A stretch of 64,000 nucleotides of DNA from a virus: positions 170,632-234,631 of IMG/VR virus record IMGVR_UViG_3300029258_003221; one strand, 5' to 3'. The translations under genes were made by a program, and so were the position numbers. Within the stretch, counting starts at the first letter, position 1; each line of letters begins with the position of its first letter. Of the stretch, positions 8,267 to 16,537 are shown in pieces. The notes beneath the pieces are model-generated. The model searched no databases, was not told the DNA's origin, and saw nothing but the letters and a program-made list of their open reading frames with translations.

Positions 8267-8451
8267 ATGACACTGGCAGGACTGGTTACCTGCAATGCTT
8301 CTGGTGGACGTAGCTATCGTCATGTATATACCCTCCAGCTCCGCCTGTCATTGACGTTCTGGATTGTGGGGCAGCGACCCCCTTTGCACCTCCACAAACC
8401 TCTTCTCTGGATTTCTCCTCCAAGTGCGTTAGGTTTCCGCCACAGTGTCAT
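8267..8451 (-). ncRNA. candidate structured RNA D
   Basis: The 220-bp gap between 8239 and 8458 is closed by a perfect 9-bp long-range helix ATGACACTG/CAGTGTCAT (8267-8275 with 8443-8451) and holds further GC-rich pairings. It contains GGGTCGCTGC (8371-8380, minus strand), a 10-mer also present in candidate RNA B. The minus strand leaves the closing helix into TTTTT. A 97-codon plus-strand frame here lacks coding character. Confidence 0.5.
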
Positions 8452-8458
8452 GTACGCA

Positions 8459-8674
8459 TTATGTCGAATGAACGATTGCGATGCAACCCTCTCCGATCTC
8501 CATCACCCCATCATCAAGGGCAATTTCCAATTCATCTTCAGTCACATCAGGATTAACTGAACGGCACCACTGTCGAAACAGTGCTTGTGCCACCTGCACG
8601 TTTTCCGGGGTGTCCTCATAGGACACAAGTTCATCGATCAAAAAAATTCTCACTGTTCCTACAGTCAATAACAT
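8459..8674 (-). CDS. hypothetical protein, 71 aa or shorter
   Basis: An acidic helical protein (ENVQVAQALFRQWCRSV). The ATG at 8674 overlaps a small upstream gene by 44 bp; a GTG near 8623, just before SYEDTPEN, would remove the overlap and is a plausible alternative. GGGTGTC at 8608 encodes Asp-Thr. Function unknown. Confidence 0.55.
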   Translation of the reverse strand: MLLTVGTVRIFLIDELVSYEDTPENVQVAQALFRQWCRSVNPDVTEDELEIALDDGVMEIGEGCIAIVHST

Positions 8675-8759
8675 TGACTGTGCTGATTCGCTTGGCTGTC
8701 ACTTGATTGTCTCCTGATTCACTTCTTGGATTGAGAGCAATATCCCACAAAACATTCAT
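8631..8759 (-). CDS. hypothetical small protein, 42 aa
   Basis: ATG at 8759 overlaps the upstream TGA as ATGA, and the frame runs 42 codons (MNVLWDIALNPRSESGDNQV...) to a TGA. The coupling and the residue mix support a real gene, though it overlaps the longest version of the next gene by 44 bp. No family recognised. Confidence 0.5.
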   Translation of the reverse strand: MNVLWDIALNPRSESGDNQVTAKRISTVNVIDCRNSENFFDR

Positions 8760-9163
8760 GAAACGATCTCCTGAACTCGTCTACCTGAAACAAGGTAGTC
8801 TTTCTTGTAGTAACGGACATACTGTCGTCGGTTATGACGAACACGCTGGTCTGCAATTTTGATGAGTGATTGCAGTTCGTTGATTCTATCTGAATCAATT
8901 TCAAACTCAATATGACAACCACCCATCATCAAACCAGAAGTTGCCTCAACTCGTATGCCATGTTCTTTAAGAACTTCATCCCGAAACATGGCTTCCAGCA
9001 TGTTGTCAACTGATTCAGTAGTGGGTGTTCTTGTTTTGGCAATACGATCACCTTGGAATGATGAACCAAGCTCCGTATACACCACATCCACGTCGGATTC
9101 AGGCCAAATCACATGCAGCTTGAAACCGATGTTGCCGAGTGTTGTTTGAACTGGTTTAGTCAT
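8756..9163 (-). CDS. hypothetical protein, 135 aa
   Basis: The start is MTKPVQTT at 9163, in an ATGA overlap with the upstream gene; the longer frame to 9199 only shadows that gene. The protein looks alpha/beta with a basic, Tyr-rich C-terminus (RRQYVRYYKKDYLVSGRR). Function unknown. Confidence 0.7.
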   Translation of the reverse strand: MTKPVQTTLGNIGFKLHVIWPESDVDVVYTELGSSFQGDRIAKTRTPTTESVDNMLEAMFRDEVLKEHGIRVEATSGLMMGGCHIEFEIDSDRINELQSLIKIADQRVRHNRRQYVRYYKKDYLVSGRRVQEIVS

Positions 9164-9750
9164 GCTGCGAAATCCAATGGGAAGTAGTATCGATGACAAG
9201 GATTGCCCCAGTCAAACCTCTGACGAGGGAGTTTGTATTTAGCTTTCAGCTTCCTGAACAACACTTTGTTGGGCGCTGTCCTCATGTTAGACAGATAAAA
9301 CTTCATGCCTTTGTTGCGATAGTATTCCGCAGCATAAAGCAACATCTGTTCCGCCAGTCCCTGACGACGAAATGGCTCATCGACACTGATGAATTCTTCA
9401 AAAGGTTTGTCCACGAAAAAATTCTGGAATGAACGAAAGTCATCTTGATGATGTTTGTTCATGTAAGCTAATGCTTCTTCACGGGACAGTTCCTTCCTGT
9501 GGTTAATCCATCCCCAGTATTCCGGCTTTCCACTTTCAAACTTTTCGACAGCACCACACCAGCCATTGACCTTATCCAAAAAGCTGACAATTCCAAGAGG
9601 ATAAAACTTGGGAATGTTCTCGTGAGGAATGTATGAGCACTTCAGATAGGCAATTTCTTCACCTTCATGGTGAACACTAACCCGATCCACAACCCAACCT
9701 CGATTGGGACGTTCTGTATCAAGTTTTATTGAGAAGTCATACATCAACAT
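9160..9750 (-). CDS. GNAT-like acetyltransferase
   Basis: The protein has a GNAT core in its second half: ISVDEPFRRQGLAEQML (about residues 117-133) fits motif A, the acetyl-CoA pyrophosphate loop (Q/RxxGxG/A), followed by a helix and a strand with NMRTAPNK and a Phe-Lys-rich end. The substrate is unknown. It is coupled to a second GNAT-like gene upstream. ATG at 9744 (TGATG overlap) is an alternative start. The family call rests mainly on the RRQGLAEQML loop. Confidence 0.6.
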   Translation of the reverse strand: MLMYDFSIKLDTERPNRGWVVDRVSVHHEGEEIAYLKCSYIPHENIPKFYPLGIVSFLDKVNGWCGAVEKFESGKPEYWGWINHRKELSREEALAYMNKHHQDDFRSFQNFFVDKPFEEFISVDEPFRRQGLAEQMLLYAAEYYRNKGMKFYLSNMRTAPNKVLFRKLKAKYKLPRQRFDWGNPCHRYYFPLDFAA

Positions 9751-10301
9751 TTCCTCAGTGGAAAAAGTGAATAATCAACATCAACCCAAGTGATTTCGAT
9801 ATGAGGCACAAAGAACTCAGTTTCATGAGGGAAGATTTTGATCAATTTTCTCCACAGTGCTTGTGCTTCTGTTGTGGCACTGTGATATGATGTTTTCAGT
9901 TTGCCGTACTTTTTCAGTATGGTGCTGTAAGCCTTTGTTCCAATCCCACGACCAATTAGTCGGGTGTCATAAATGTCTGAGTGAATAAATCCACCACACA
10001 CTTCAAACAGACCAACCACGGATCGAAATCCTTTCGGGCATTTACCATCCTGAAACTGAAGCTGGAAAGACTCTTCATCTTCATGGTCAAGTTGAACCAA
10101 CTCTAACCGTTCCATGAAATCGTCCACCAAAGGCTTATACCTCACCTTTGGTGGACGCAATGAAGTGAAGCGGATTTTTTGACTCTTCAACCATTGACGG
10201 CACTCTGCTTTTGTGAAGAAGTACCTTGGTTGATCTTCAGTGACAAACCAGTCTTTGCCTGATTTGTATGACCAAAGATGTGATTCTCGAAAAGCCTTCA
10301 T
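9744..10301 (-). CDS. GNAT-like protein, second of a tandem pair
   Basis: A C-terminal stretch RLIGRGIGTKAYSTILKKYG (about residues 122-141) is a good motif A of the GNAT fold (RGIGT), and the downstream helix ATTEAQALWRKL matches the usual motif B. The N-terminal 100 residues are basic and unlike standard GNATs, so a fused targeting or DNA-contact domain is possible. GGGTGTC at 9962 encodes Asp-Thr. Donor and acceptor are unknown. Confidence 0.6.
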   Translation of the reverse strand: MKAFRESHLWSYKSGKDWFVTEDQPRYFFTKAECRQWLKSQKIRFTSLRPPKVRYKPLVDDFMERLELVQLDHEDEESFQLQFQDGKCPKGFRSVVGLFEVCGGFIHSDIYDTRLIGRGIGTKAYSTILKKYGKLKTSYHSATTEAQALWRKLIKIFPHETEFFVPHIEITWVDVDYSLFPLRKC

Positions 10302-10310
10302 GATCCACCT

Positions 10311-10961
10311 TCAACAAAAGTCATTGATGTACTGGCAGATGGTCCATCCTTCAGCGCCTTTCAACGGGAAGTATTCATCGTAGGCATGAGTTTGCGTTCC
10401 GAATCCTTCTTCCCATGTGATGTTGCCGCCATCTTCAATAAACTTTTCAACAGCAGCAACAACCTCTTTAGGAGGCAGGTCTTCATCGGGCCATCTTATA
10501 TCGCCCCACGTATTGTGAAATCCCCAAGATTCGCCCTCTGGACTTTTGAGACAAAACCAATCGGAATTGTCACGCTCCCAGAGATAAGCAGCCTCTTGGT
10601 TTACTGCTTCAACCAAATCCCAGAAGTCTTTGGTTGTCGCATTATCATGTAGGGTGTCACCGGGAACTTCGGCATCCGATCCCTCGACAATTGAGGAAAC
10701 AGAAACACCCACTATTTCTTGTCCAGCGGCACGCATATCATCAAATGACCCAAGTTTCCCAAGATCATCGCAGTACAACCATATCGGATCATCTGCTTTC
10801 GGTCCATCACTGTAACACGGTCGTGCTGGGTGATCTCCCGGAAGGTTCTTGATCAGAAATCCGATACTTGGTCCACAGTCTGTGTATTTGTAGACCGTGC
10901 GGTAAATGTACCAAAGGTTGTCTGCACCAAATTCTTCAGCTAAATCCTGTACAAGTTTCAT
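10311..10961 (-). CDS. hypothetical protein, 216 aa
   Basis: An acidic soluble protein with many Trp and Asp residues. It is the first gene after candidate RNA B, and its start has GGAGAAAAGAC before the ATG at 10961. No membrane segment and no recognised family. GGGTGTC at 10652 encodes Asp-Thr. Confidence 0.7.
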   Translation of the reverse strand: MKLVQDLAEEFGADNLWYIYRTVYKYTDCGPSIGFLIKNLPGDHPARPCYSDGPKADDPIWLYCDDLGKLGSFDDMRAAGQEIVGVSVSSIVEGSDAEVPGDTLHDNATTKDFWDLVEAVNQEAAYLWERDNSDWFCLKSPEGESWGFHNTWGDIRWPDEDLPPKEVVAAVEKFIEDGGNITWEEGFGTQTHAYDEYFPLKGAEGWTICQYINDFC

Positions 10962-10975
10962 GTCTTTTCTCCAAT

Positions 10976-11202
10976 GTTAGGTGTTGAGCCTAACGGTGGA
11001 GAACCGCTATTAACATTAGCAGCGACCCACAAACTGTACCGTGGTCCGTCCTTGCAAGCAGAGGGACTGCAACCATTGATCGGCCTTTATTTGCTCACCG
11101 GACTTTGGACTCTTTCGTTCCGATTTCCAGTGAATCCCCACCGATTCGGCAGGGACGGGAAGACTAGCGAGTGCGAGTGATCATAGTCATGGCATGTCTC
11201 CT
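10976..11202 (-). ncRNA. candidate structured RNA B
   Basis: The 293-bp gap 10962-11254 has no credible reading frame and is richer in GC than its neighbours. It holds GTTAGG/CCTAAC (10976-10994), GCTA/TAGC and a longer pairing CCGTCC(c)TGC/GCA(a)GGACGG. It shares the 10-mer GGGTCGCTGC (11019-11028, minus strand) with candidate RNA D. A piece resembling GAAAGTCCGG of RNase P was noted but the rest does not fit. A GGGTGTC copy lies outside it at 11246. Confidence 0.45.
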
Positions 11203-11254
11203 ATGGGTTTGAGTTTGGAAGTTGATCAATATCTGGTTTGTTGTTGGGTGTCGC

Positions 11255-11443
11255 TTATTGCACTTTTCTGGCAATAGAAACAGCTACTTGTCGATTGGCC
11301 TCGGCAAGATTGTTCAATGATTCACTTATTTGCGAACCAGCCACAAGTAATGCTGCCGCTATGATCCTTGAATCTGATGACGCTATCGAAATTTTTTCAG
11401 AGACATGCTGATATGCCTCATCGAAATCATCTTTTTTAATCAC
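11255..11443 (-). CDS. hypothetical protein, 62 aa, GTG start
   Basis: The best start is GTG at 11443, which overlaps the TAA of the upstream gene; the longer frame to 11518 shadows that gene. The protein is small and helical, with alternating Ala and Ser (SRIIAAALLVAGSQISESLN), possibly a coiled coil or a weak membrane helix. No family recognised. Confidence 0.55.
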   Translation of the reverse strand: MIKKDDFDEAYQHVSEKISIASSDSRIIAAALLVAGSQISESLNNLAEANRQVAVSIARKVQ

Positions 11444-11930
11444 TATCAACCTCCCCTTCGATCTCTGGAACACCAACAAGCAACTCCCTGATTTGTTCCT
11501 GAGAGACTTTGATGTCAATTACCTTGAAAACCCCTTCCCCTTCCAGCTTTTCCTTTTCTTGTTTTTGCTTTTCAATGAACCACTCGGGACTTTCTTCATT
11601 AGTGTATTCATCAACGACAGCAAGTGCTTCAGGAGCATATTCGCCATCGTATGATTCATTGCGTTGGAAAAACAGAACGTGGAGTTTCATTGTTGGTTCC
11701 TCGTCTTCTTCGATAGGCGTTAGAAACGGGTCTTCTGTGTAAGCATGTTGCTCTCCCTCATCCAACAATGCTATCATGCCAACCATAAGAGCATGAAGAG
11801 CATGATGCTCTGGCTCCCTTTGTTTCCTAGTGAGTTGATCAAAAACCTCTTTCATTTGCACCAAATGATCATGGGCATCATGTTGGGTTTTGACGTACCC
11901 CATTGGAGTTTTAAGAAGTCTTGATTTCAC
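11436..11930 (-). CDS. hypothetical protein, 164 aa
   Basis: An acidic protein with a helical N-terminus containing HHALHALMVGMIALLDEGEQH and a Glu-rich end. Its ATG overlaps the upstream TGA by 4 bp. No domain recognised. Confidence 0.65.
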   Translation of the reverse strand: MKSRLLKTPMGYVKTQHDAHDHLVQMKEVFDQLTRKQREPEHHALHALMVGMIALLDEGEQHAYTEDPFLTPIEEDEEPTMKLHVLFFQRNESYDGEYAPEALAVVDEYTNEESPEWFIEKQKQEKEKLEGEGVFKVIDIKVSQEQIRELLVGVPEIEGEVDSD

Positions 11931-12352
11931 ACCATGACTCCACTTGGGATGTATCTGTCACAAACATCAGAAAGCATTGATGCCCAGCGTGCAGCCTCCA
12001 TCTCATCTGCACGTTCATTTGCGTTTTGACGTTGCAGGATTTTAAGCTGCACTTCCTCAAGTTCACGTCTGCGTTCTGAATCCGAAACAGCAAACTTTGA
12101 TTGATCTCTTGAGATCTCAAGCTGTACACGTTCCTGATCTTCTCTGAGTTGCTGAAGGGTGTCTATTTGTTTAAGACGCCTTTGAACCAGCTCATTTAAC
12201 TCAGATTGAATCTGTTGACAGGCATCATGCCAATGTCCTGCCTCACGAACAAGTCGAAGATTTGCTCGAATGTATTTGACCTGTGGATAGAAGGTCAAAT
12301 TTTCAAAAGCTATCCGATCCTGTTCGTCTTCCAGTTCTTCTTCTGTCATCAA
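11927..12352 (-). CDS. coiled-coil protein, 141 aa
   Basis: Residues 45-115 are a run of Glu, Gln, Arg and Leu (ELNELVQRRLKQIDTLQQL ... RRRELEEVQLKILQRQ), a clear long coiled coil. It is coupled by ATGA to its neighbours on both sides. It may act as a scaffold or partner of adjacent proteins. GGGTGTC at 12157 encodes Asp-Thr. Confidence 0.65.
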   Translation of the reverse strand: MMTEEELEDEQDRIAFENLTFYPQVKYIRANLRLVREAGHWHDACQQIQSELNELVQRRLKQIDTLQQLREDQERVQLEISRDQSKFAVSDSERRRELEEVQLKILQRQNANERADEMEAARWASMLSDVCDRYIPSGVMV

Positions 12353-13488
12353 TCAACTCCATCAACACTCACGCTACGAAGTGCAGTATTTTTGTGCAAA
12401 GCATACCAACCTTCAGGCTTCACGGTTGCATGATCATCGTGTTCCATCCTTGGATCGTGACAATAAATCGTGCCTTCATGAACCATGCCTTCGCCGAAAA
12501 GATAATGCCTGTTCGCATTTTCATCATCAATTGGCATAATGATGCTTTCTTCAAATAGAGCATCGCAACCAACTTCAGATGGCAAATTCTTTCTGGAAAC
12601 AGGAACAAAGAACCATTCACCTTGCCTCAGAACATTTCCTTTACGTGCTTCCGGTGGTTTCAAACACTCATAGGCATCTTCAACAGATGTAACTCGCTCA
12701 GGCAGAACACAACCGAAGTAAGTCCCTTCGTCCTGACCAATCAAATAAGTTTCGTCATTTTTGTTATTGTAAAGAACGACTGTTGCTGAACAGTGCCAAC
12801 AGTGACTAAGCAATGTAAAGCCCTGTTTAGGTGGCTTTAATTTGTATTCTGGCTTACCTGCTTTTAGATGTTCCTTGTCAGATTTACGGAGGTCAATTCT
12901 CTGATCAGGGATGTATGCAAGAATTGTCAATTCCATTGACCGCAACATCTTAACAACATCTTCAACATGGGCACCTGTCAGTTCGGAAAGACAACGAAAA
13001 CTAACAGTGGGCATAGCTTCCAATCCACTGTCTTCGGCAATGGGGTACTTACAGGAATTCTCTTCCATAGCCCCATCCCAACCTTCTTCTTCAGCGTCCC
13101 CATTGAGAACAACAACATGCTTGTGTTTCTTGTTGAATTTATTGACGGGGTATTCTTTGAGCAAAACAGCACTCGGGACTTGATCAAAAGACAATTCAAA
13201 GTCGCCATATTCAAATCCATAGAAAGCCCCATCGTACAATGCAACCAAATAATTGTCAGTAAGGTAAACAGGATAAACTGGTCCTTTTTGTTCTCGGTAG
13301 GGCCTCATTGCTAAATTGGTTGAAATATCTTCCAGCAGAAATCGCCCAAGATTCGTTCTCTTGTAAAGTTCCCTTCTCATGTCATCTGTGATATTACGAT
13401 AAACAAGCATCATCCCTTTATCACTGAGAACAAAAGGGTTTGATGTGAAAATGTCATGTTGTTTTTCGGCTTTTGTCAGACGTGGCAT
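12349..13488 (-). CDS. hypothetical protein, 379 aa
   Basis: One of the larger proteins of this block; mixed alpha/beta, no membrane segment. A segment LSHCWHCSATVVLYNNKNDE (about residue 225) has a CxxC and nearby His that could bind metal. SELTGAHVEDVVKMLRSMEL looks like a helix-turn-helix-type or winged segment near residue 165. The family is not recognised. It lacks any GGTGTC copy, unusual for a gene of this size here. Confidence 0.7.
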   Translation of the reverse strand: MPRLTKAEKQHDIFTSNPFVLSDKGMMLVYRNITDDMRRELYKRTNLGRFLLEDISTNLAMRPYREQKGPVYPVYLTDNYLVALYDGAFYGFEYGDFELSFDQVPSAVLLKEYPVNKFNKKHKHVVVLNGDAEEEGWDGAMEENSCKYPIAEDSGLEAMPTVSFRCLSELTGAHVEDVVKMLRSMELTILAYIPDQRIDLRKSDKEHLKAGKPEYKLKPPKQGFTLLSHCWHCSATVVLYNNKNDETYLIGQDEGTYFGCVLPERVTSVEDAYECLKPPEARKGNVLRQGEWFFVPVSRKNLPSEVGCDALFEESIIMPIDDENANRHYLFGEGMVHEGTIYCHDPRMEHDDHATVKPEGWYALHKNTALRSVSVDGVD

Positions 13489-13499
13489 GATGAATGTCC

Positions 13500-14168
13500 T
13501 TAAAGTTGAATGTTTTTTGAATTTCCAATGAGTTCAAACGGCATAACCACGTTATCCGTCCACCCTTTGAGTTCACGCTCGGTGTCCAATAACAATTGGT
13601 CAAAAGAATAAGCTTCAAACCTCAGAGTTTTTTCTCCTATGAAACTCTGTCCGCTGTTATTTTTTGTGCATTTTATAGACGTGCCTCTTCCCCCGCTTCC
13701 GGGAAAGATAAGAAGACTGGACTCATAGAAGTCATATCGTTCACCGACCTTTGATTTCCAAAAGACAGTAACTCCTCTGTCAGTGACATAATCATCAATT
13801 CGTTGATCAGGCACAAATTGAACAAACGCATCCGAATAAAAAATGAACCATCCATGTTCAACAAAAATGTCGAATGAATTTCCTCTGACAATCAAGCTGT
13901 CAATGCCTCTGGACTCATCCCCATATTCACCAGTGAGATAATGAGTTTCAATTTTCCCATAGACATCTTTGTATGCACGACCACCGGCTTTTACATCATC
14001 TTCAAGAATGCGTAACGCTTCCTCAAAGTTAATGGATTCCCCATAGTATTTTTCTGATTCTCCCTCTTTCTCCAAAGAAAGGACACGAAGACCTCCACCA
14101 GAGCGGAATCCGTGCAACTTAAAGCCATCAAAGAGAGCGACTTGAATTGATTCACGCTTCGATTGCAT
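13500..14168 (-). CDS. hypothetical protein, 222 aa
   Basis: Start taken at MQSKRESIQV (14168), which overlaps the upstream stop by 17 bp; the ATG at 14225 would overlap by 74. The protein looks rich in beta strands, with Gly-Gly turns (GFRSGGGLRV, GSGGRGTS). CGGTGTC at 13580 encodes Asp-Thr. Function unknown. Confidence 0.65.
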   Translation of the reverse strand: MQSKRESIQVALFDGFKLHGFRSGGGLRVLSLEKEGESEKYYGESINFEEALRILEDDVKAGGRAYKDVYGKIETHYLTGEYGDESRGIDSLIVRGNSFDIFVEHGWFIFYSDAFVQFVPDQRIDDYVTDRGVTVFWKSKVGERYDFYESSLLIFPGSGGRGTSIKCTKNNSGQSFIGEKTLRFEAYSFDQLLLDTERELKGWTDNVVMPFELIGNSKNIQL

Positions 14169-14580
14169 CAAGTTCAAAATCCTCCAGAACGTGTTCATCC
14201 ACAGCATCAGTGCGGATTTGTCCATTTGGGAACACGTTCAAAATGTAGAAGGTGTCTTCTTTGTGCAATTCTGATTGCATTAGATATGCCACCTGCTTGA
14301 CTGCATCTTCGTAGGAAAGGTGAGGGTATTCAGTGTCACCATCAATGCCCCACTGCATCAACTCACCAGAGCCACAGGCAGCAGCAACCCAAAATCCAAC
14401 CTGACCACAATCAGTCTGGTCAAGACAATCTTCTTCAAGATTGTGAGCAAAGACTTCTTCACAGTGGCCTTGATCTTCCCTGATCTCAATACAGGGAGCA
14501 ACTGTACTAAACTGAATGCCTTCGTCAACATCAATGTATGCCAAAAGGTGACCTGTATTGGTGCAAATCTTGAGTTTCAT
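14152..14580 (-). CDS. hypothetical protein, 142 aa
   Basis: An acidic protein with several Cys (CTNTG, DCLDQTDCGQVG, AAACGSG) spread over the first 90 residues; they are too scattered to call a zinc site. It overlaps the upstream gene by ATGA. AGGTGTC at 14250 encodes Asp-Thr. No family recognised. Confidence 0.65.
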   Translation of the reverse strand: MKLKICTNTGHLLAYIDVDEGIQFSTVAPCIEIREDQGHCEEVFAHNLEEDCLDQTDCGQVGFWVAAACGSGELMQWGIDGDTEYPHLSYEDAVKQVAYLMQSELHKEDTFYILNVFPNGQIRTDAVDEHVLEDFELDAIEA

Positions 14581-14852
14581 GCTACTGCCTTTTTGGTCAA
14601 AAGTTCAGCCACACCATAAGCGTATTTTGAAGTGTAATCAACGTGGCCTGATGAAGTGGTTTCAATGCGAAACAAATCTTCGACAGATGGGGGTTTCACC
14701 CCATTTTGTTCTGCCCATTTAATCGCAGCTTGATGAATGGCGTTTCTTTCATTTTCAATCCATTCATCGGACTCACATACTGAACGATACTCCTGTTCCG
14801 CAACAAGAGCATCGTACAAAGTCCGTGCTGGTTCAAAATGAGGACGGAACAT
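14577..14852 (-). CDS. hypothetical protein, 91 aa
   Basis: Start taken at MFRPHFEPARTL (14852); the longer frame to 14966 runs across the upstream gene. It is a helical protein (LYDALVAEQEYRSVCESDEW). Its TGA overlaps the next ATG. Function unknown. Confidence 0.6.
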   Translation of the reverse strand: MFRPHFEPARTLYDALVAEQEYRSVCESDEWIENERNAIHQAAIKWAEQNGVKPPSVEDLFRIETTSSGHVDYTSKYAYGVAELLTKKAVA

Positions 14853-14862
14853 AGTTTTTCTT

Positions 14863-15237
14863 TCAGGCAACTTTGTCGTAAACGGCATCCAAAGCAGTTT
14901 CGATAGCCTCTTCGACAACCAGTTTGATATGACCTTCAACGGGTGTCCCCTTTTGTTCAAAAGCATTTACTAAAGCAAGAGTGAAACTCTCAATGGTGTT
15001 GAGAGCCGTGTTGTATTCAGCACGGGCGATAATTTCATCTTCAGATTCACTTGCTGAAGGATTGTATGCGTCGTGGGTATATTCAGCTTTTGATCCATCA
15101 CAACTGTAAAAACAATTTGATGTATCACAATGAGGGCAAACTTCACGATCCAAATCACTGACGATGGAACCGCCACCTTCGCCATCAGTGTCAATTGTCA
15201 GAGTCATGCCATGGCAGGAAAGGTTAATGATCTTCAT
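14863..15237 (-). CDS. zinc-ribbon-like phage protein, 124 aa
   Basis: Residues 33-46 read VCPHCDTSNCFYSC, a Cys cluster that probably binds zinc. It is followed by an acidic linker and a helical segment (ALNTIESFTLALVNAFEQKG). This layout resembles a common family of phage hypothetical proteins known from memory, not checked. Role unknown. GGGTGTC at 14941 is read as Gly-Thr-Pro, so that copy is not tied to Asp-Thr. Confidence 0.65.
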   Translation of the reverse strand: MKIINLSCHGMTLTIDTDGEGGGSIVSDLDREVCPHCDTSNCFYSCDGSKAEYTHDAYNPSASESEDEIIARAEYNTALNTIESFTLALVNAFEQKGTPVEGHIKLVVEEAIETALDAVYDKVA

Positions 15238-15288
15238 GTTGTACTCCTTGTGAGAATTAAGTCATCAAGATCCATTAAATGGGTGTCT

Positions 15289-15729
15289 TCAAGCGTTGTT
15301 CACAATGTCGAGCAGCGGATTCTTCAACGGTTCAATTTCACGAACATCCTTCAGGTAATCCAACCACTCTGGTCGGTCATGGTTTCGGACATTCAGTTTG
15401 TTGTCTACCCATTTGGCAGCATCTTCCAATACCTGTTCTTTTGTGTCTACGAGATTCCATCCGGTGTCATGAATGAGACAATTGCTTTTGAAACGCCAAC
15501 CCCAACAGGTTTTGCGTTCTACGACCTGCGGGACAGAATCCCCAATGGATCGCTTGGGCAACTTAAAGTCAATTTGACAAACTTCGTCGCCAGCAGCGAT
15601 GACAATAAATGCTGGTTCAATGTGAATCCCAACTTGACTCTTTCGCTCATCGCTCATGTCAGCATCGACATAACCCCAGCGAACCCATTCACCATGTTTG
15701 ATCTGGATGTGCCAACCGTCTTCATTCAT
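15289..15729 (-). CDS. hypothetical protein, 146 aa
   Basis: A soluble protein with an N-terminal aromatic region (WHIQIKHGEWVRWGYVDAD) and a helical C-terminus. It overlaps the upstream, apparently frameshifted gene by ATGA. A GGGTGTC copy (15281-15287) lies just past its stop codon and another (15462) encodes Asp-Thr. No family recognised. Confidence 0.65.
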   Translation of the reverse strand: MNEDGWHIQIKHGEWVRWGYVDADMSDERKSQVGIHIEPAFIVIAAGDEVCQIDFKLPKRSIGDSVPQVVERKTCWGWRFKSNCLIHDTGWNLVDTKEQVLEDAAKWVDNKLNVRNHDRPEWLDYLKDVREIEPLKNPLLDIVNNA

Positions 15730-15952
15730 GGTTTTTCCACGTTTCCTCGTCGAAAGATTGCATCAACTTTTTCATCATCGACGAAAGTTTTGGTCACTGA
15801 AATGCCACGTTGTTTTCGGTATTCCTGAATGTCAAGAACAGCCTGTCGCCAACGTGGATAAAGTGGATCGGGGCGGCATAGCCTATCTTGAGCATCGTGC
15901 CAATAAACGCTGTTGCATTGGCACAGGCTGAAATGAATGTTCTTCGTTTCAT
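15726..15952 (-). pseudogene. small gene with an apparent 1-base deletion
   Basis: An ATG at 15952 is coupled to the upstream stop (ATGA), and a coding-like frame ends in a TGA at 15726 that is coupled to the next ATG. The two ends are in different frames. The downstream frame (NIHFSLCQCNSVYWHD ... FRRGNVEKP) has no ATG, GTG or TTG near its start. Adding one A to AGAAC about 12 bases after the ATG joins them into one protein of about 75 residues with CxC. This is a real indel, a frameshift site or a sequence error. Read without correction, the ATG gives a 52-aa frame. Confidence 0.55.
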
Positions 15953-16230
15953 GTCACGATTTCCTTAACTTGTTCCCAGTTGTATGGGGAGTCGCCAATA
16001 AAAATTGTCAATTCATCTTCCTGAATTTGACACAAAAGATTGTCAAGAACGATGTTATTACGACGATCTTCCATGATCAACCGAAGAACATCAAGATCAT
16101 CATCTGGAATTGAATCCCAGAGATTTCCATAGGCTGATCCGTAGTCATCGTAAATCCGATAACCAAAGGAAACATGCCCTGTTCTCACGTCTTCAAATTT
16201 AGTTGGCTCAATGCAAAGTCGGTTACTCAT
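15949..16230 (-). CDS. hypothetical protein, 93 aa
   Basis: An acidic soluble protein with a probable alpha/beta fold (IPDDDLDVLRLIMEDRRNNI). The stop overlaps the next ATG by 4 bp. No family recognised. Confidence 0.65.
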   Translation of the reverse strand: MSNRLCIEPTKFEDVRTGHVSFGYRIYDDYGSAYGNLWDSIPDDDLDVLRLIMEDRRNNIVLDNLLCQIQEDELTIFIGDSPYNWEQVKEIVT

Positions 16231-16246
16231 TCAGATAGCTCCTGAT

Positions 16247-16519
16247 TTAGATTTTAGGCGAACGAGTTGTTACAGGAACACCTTTGAATTTCTTCTCAGT
16301 GTTCTTTGGAAGAATACCTGAAGTGATCAACTGATCTTCAATGTCTTCAAGCATGGAATCTATTTGATCGTCCATGTCGTTGTAGAAGAGAACACCACTC
16401 TCAATAACATCATGATTCAGATTGCCATGAATCTCTTCAATTTGATCTTGCGAGAGATTTAAACCATGTGCATCAGTGACAATCTGAATATCATCGATTG
16501 TAGTTTCCCAAGCTGACAT
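16247..16519 (-). CDS. hypothetical protein, 90 aa
   Basis: An acidic N-terminal two-thirds, probably helical (LSQDQIEEIHGNLNHDVIES), and a short basic tail (TEKKFKGVPVTTRSPK). Function unknown. Confidence 0.6.
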   Translation of the reverse strand: MSAWETTIDDIQIVTDAHGLNLSQDQIEEIHGNLNHDVIESGVLFYNDMDDQIDSMLEDIEDQLITSGILPKNTEKKFKGVPVTTRSPKI

Positions 16520-16537
16520 AAATTTCTCCTATTCTGA

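Noticed and set aside
8267-8560. 97-codon plus-strand frame
   Set aside because: It lies across the structured gap D and the 3' end of a minus-strand gene, has no ribosome site and its residue mix looks random.
10962-11254. RNase P RNA or tmRNA in gap B
   Set aside because: Only a short GAAAGTCCGG-like piece matches; the other conserved regions are absent.
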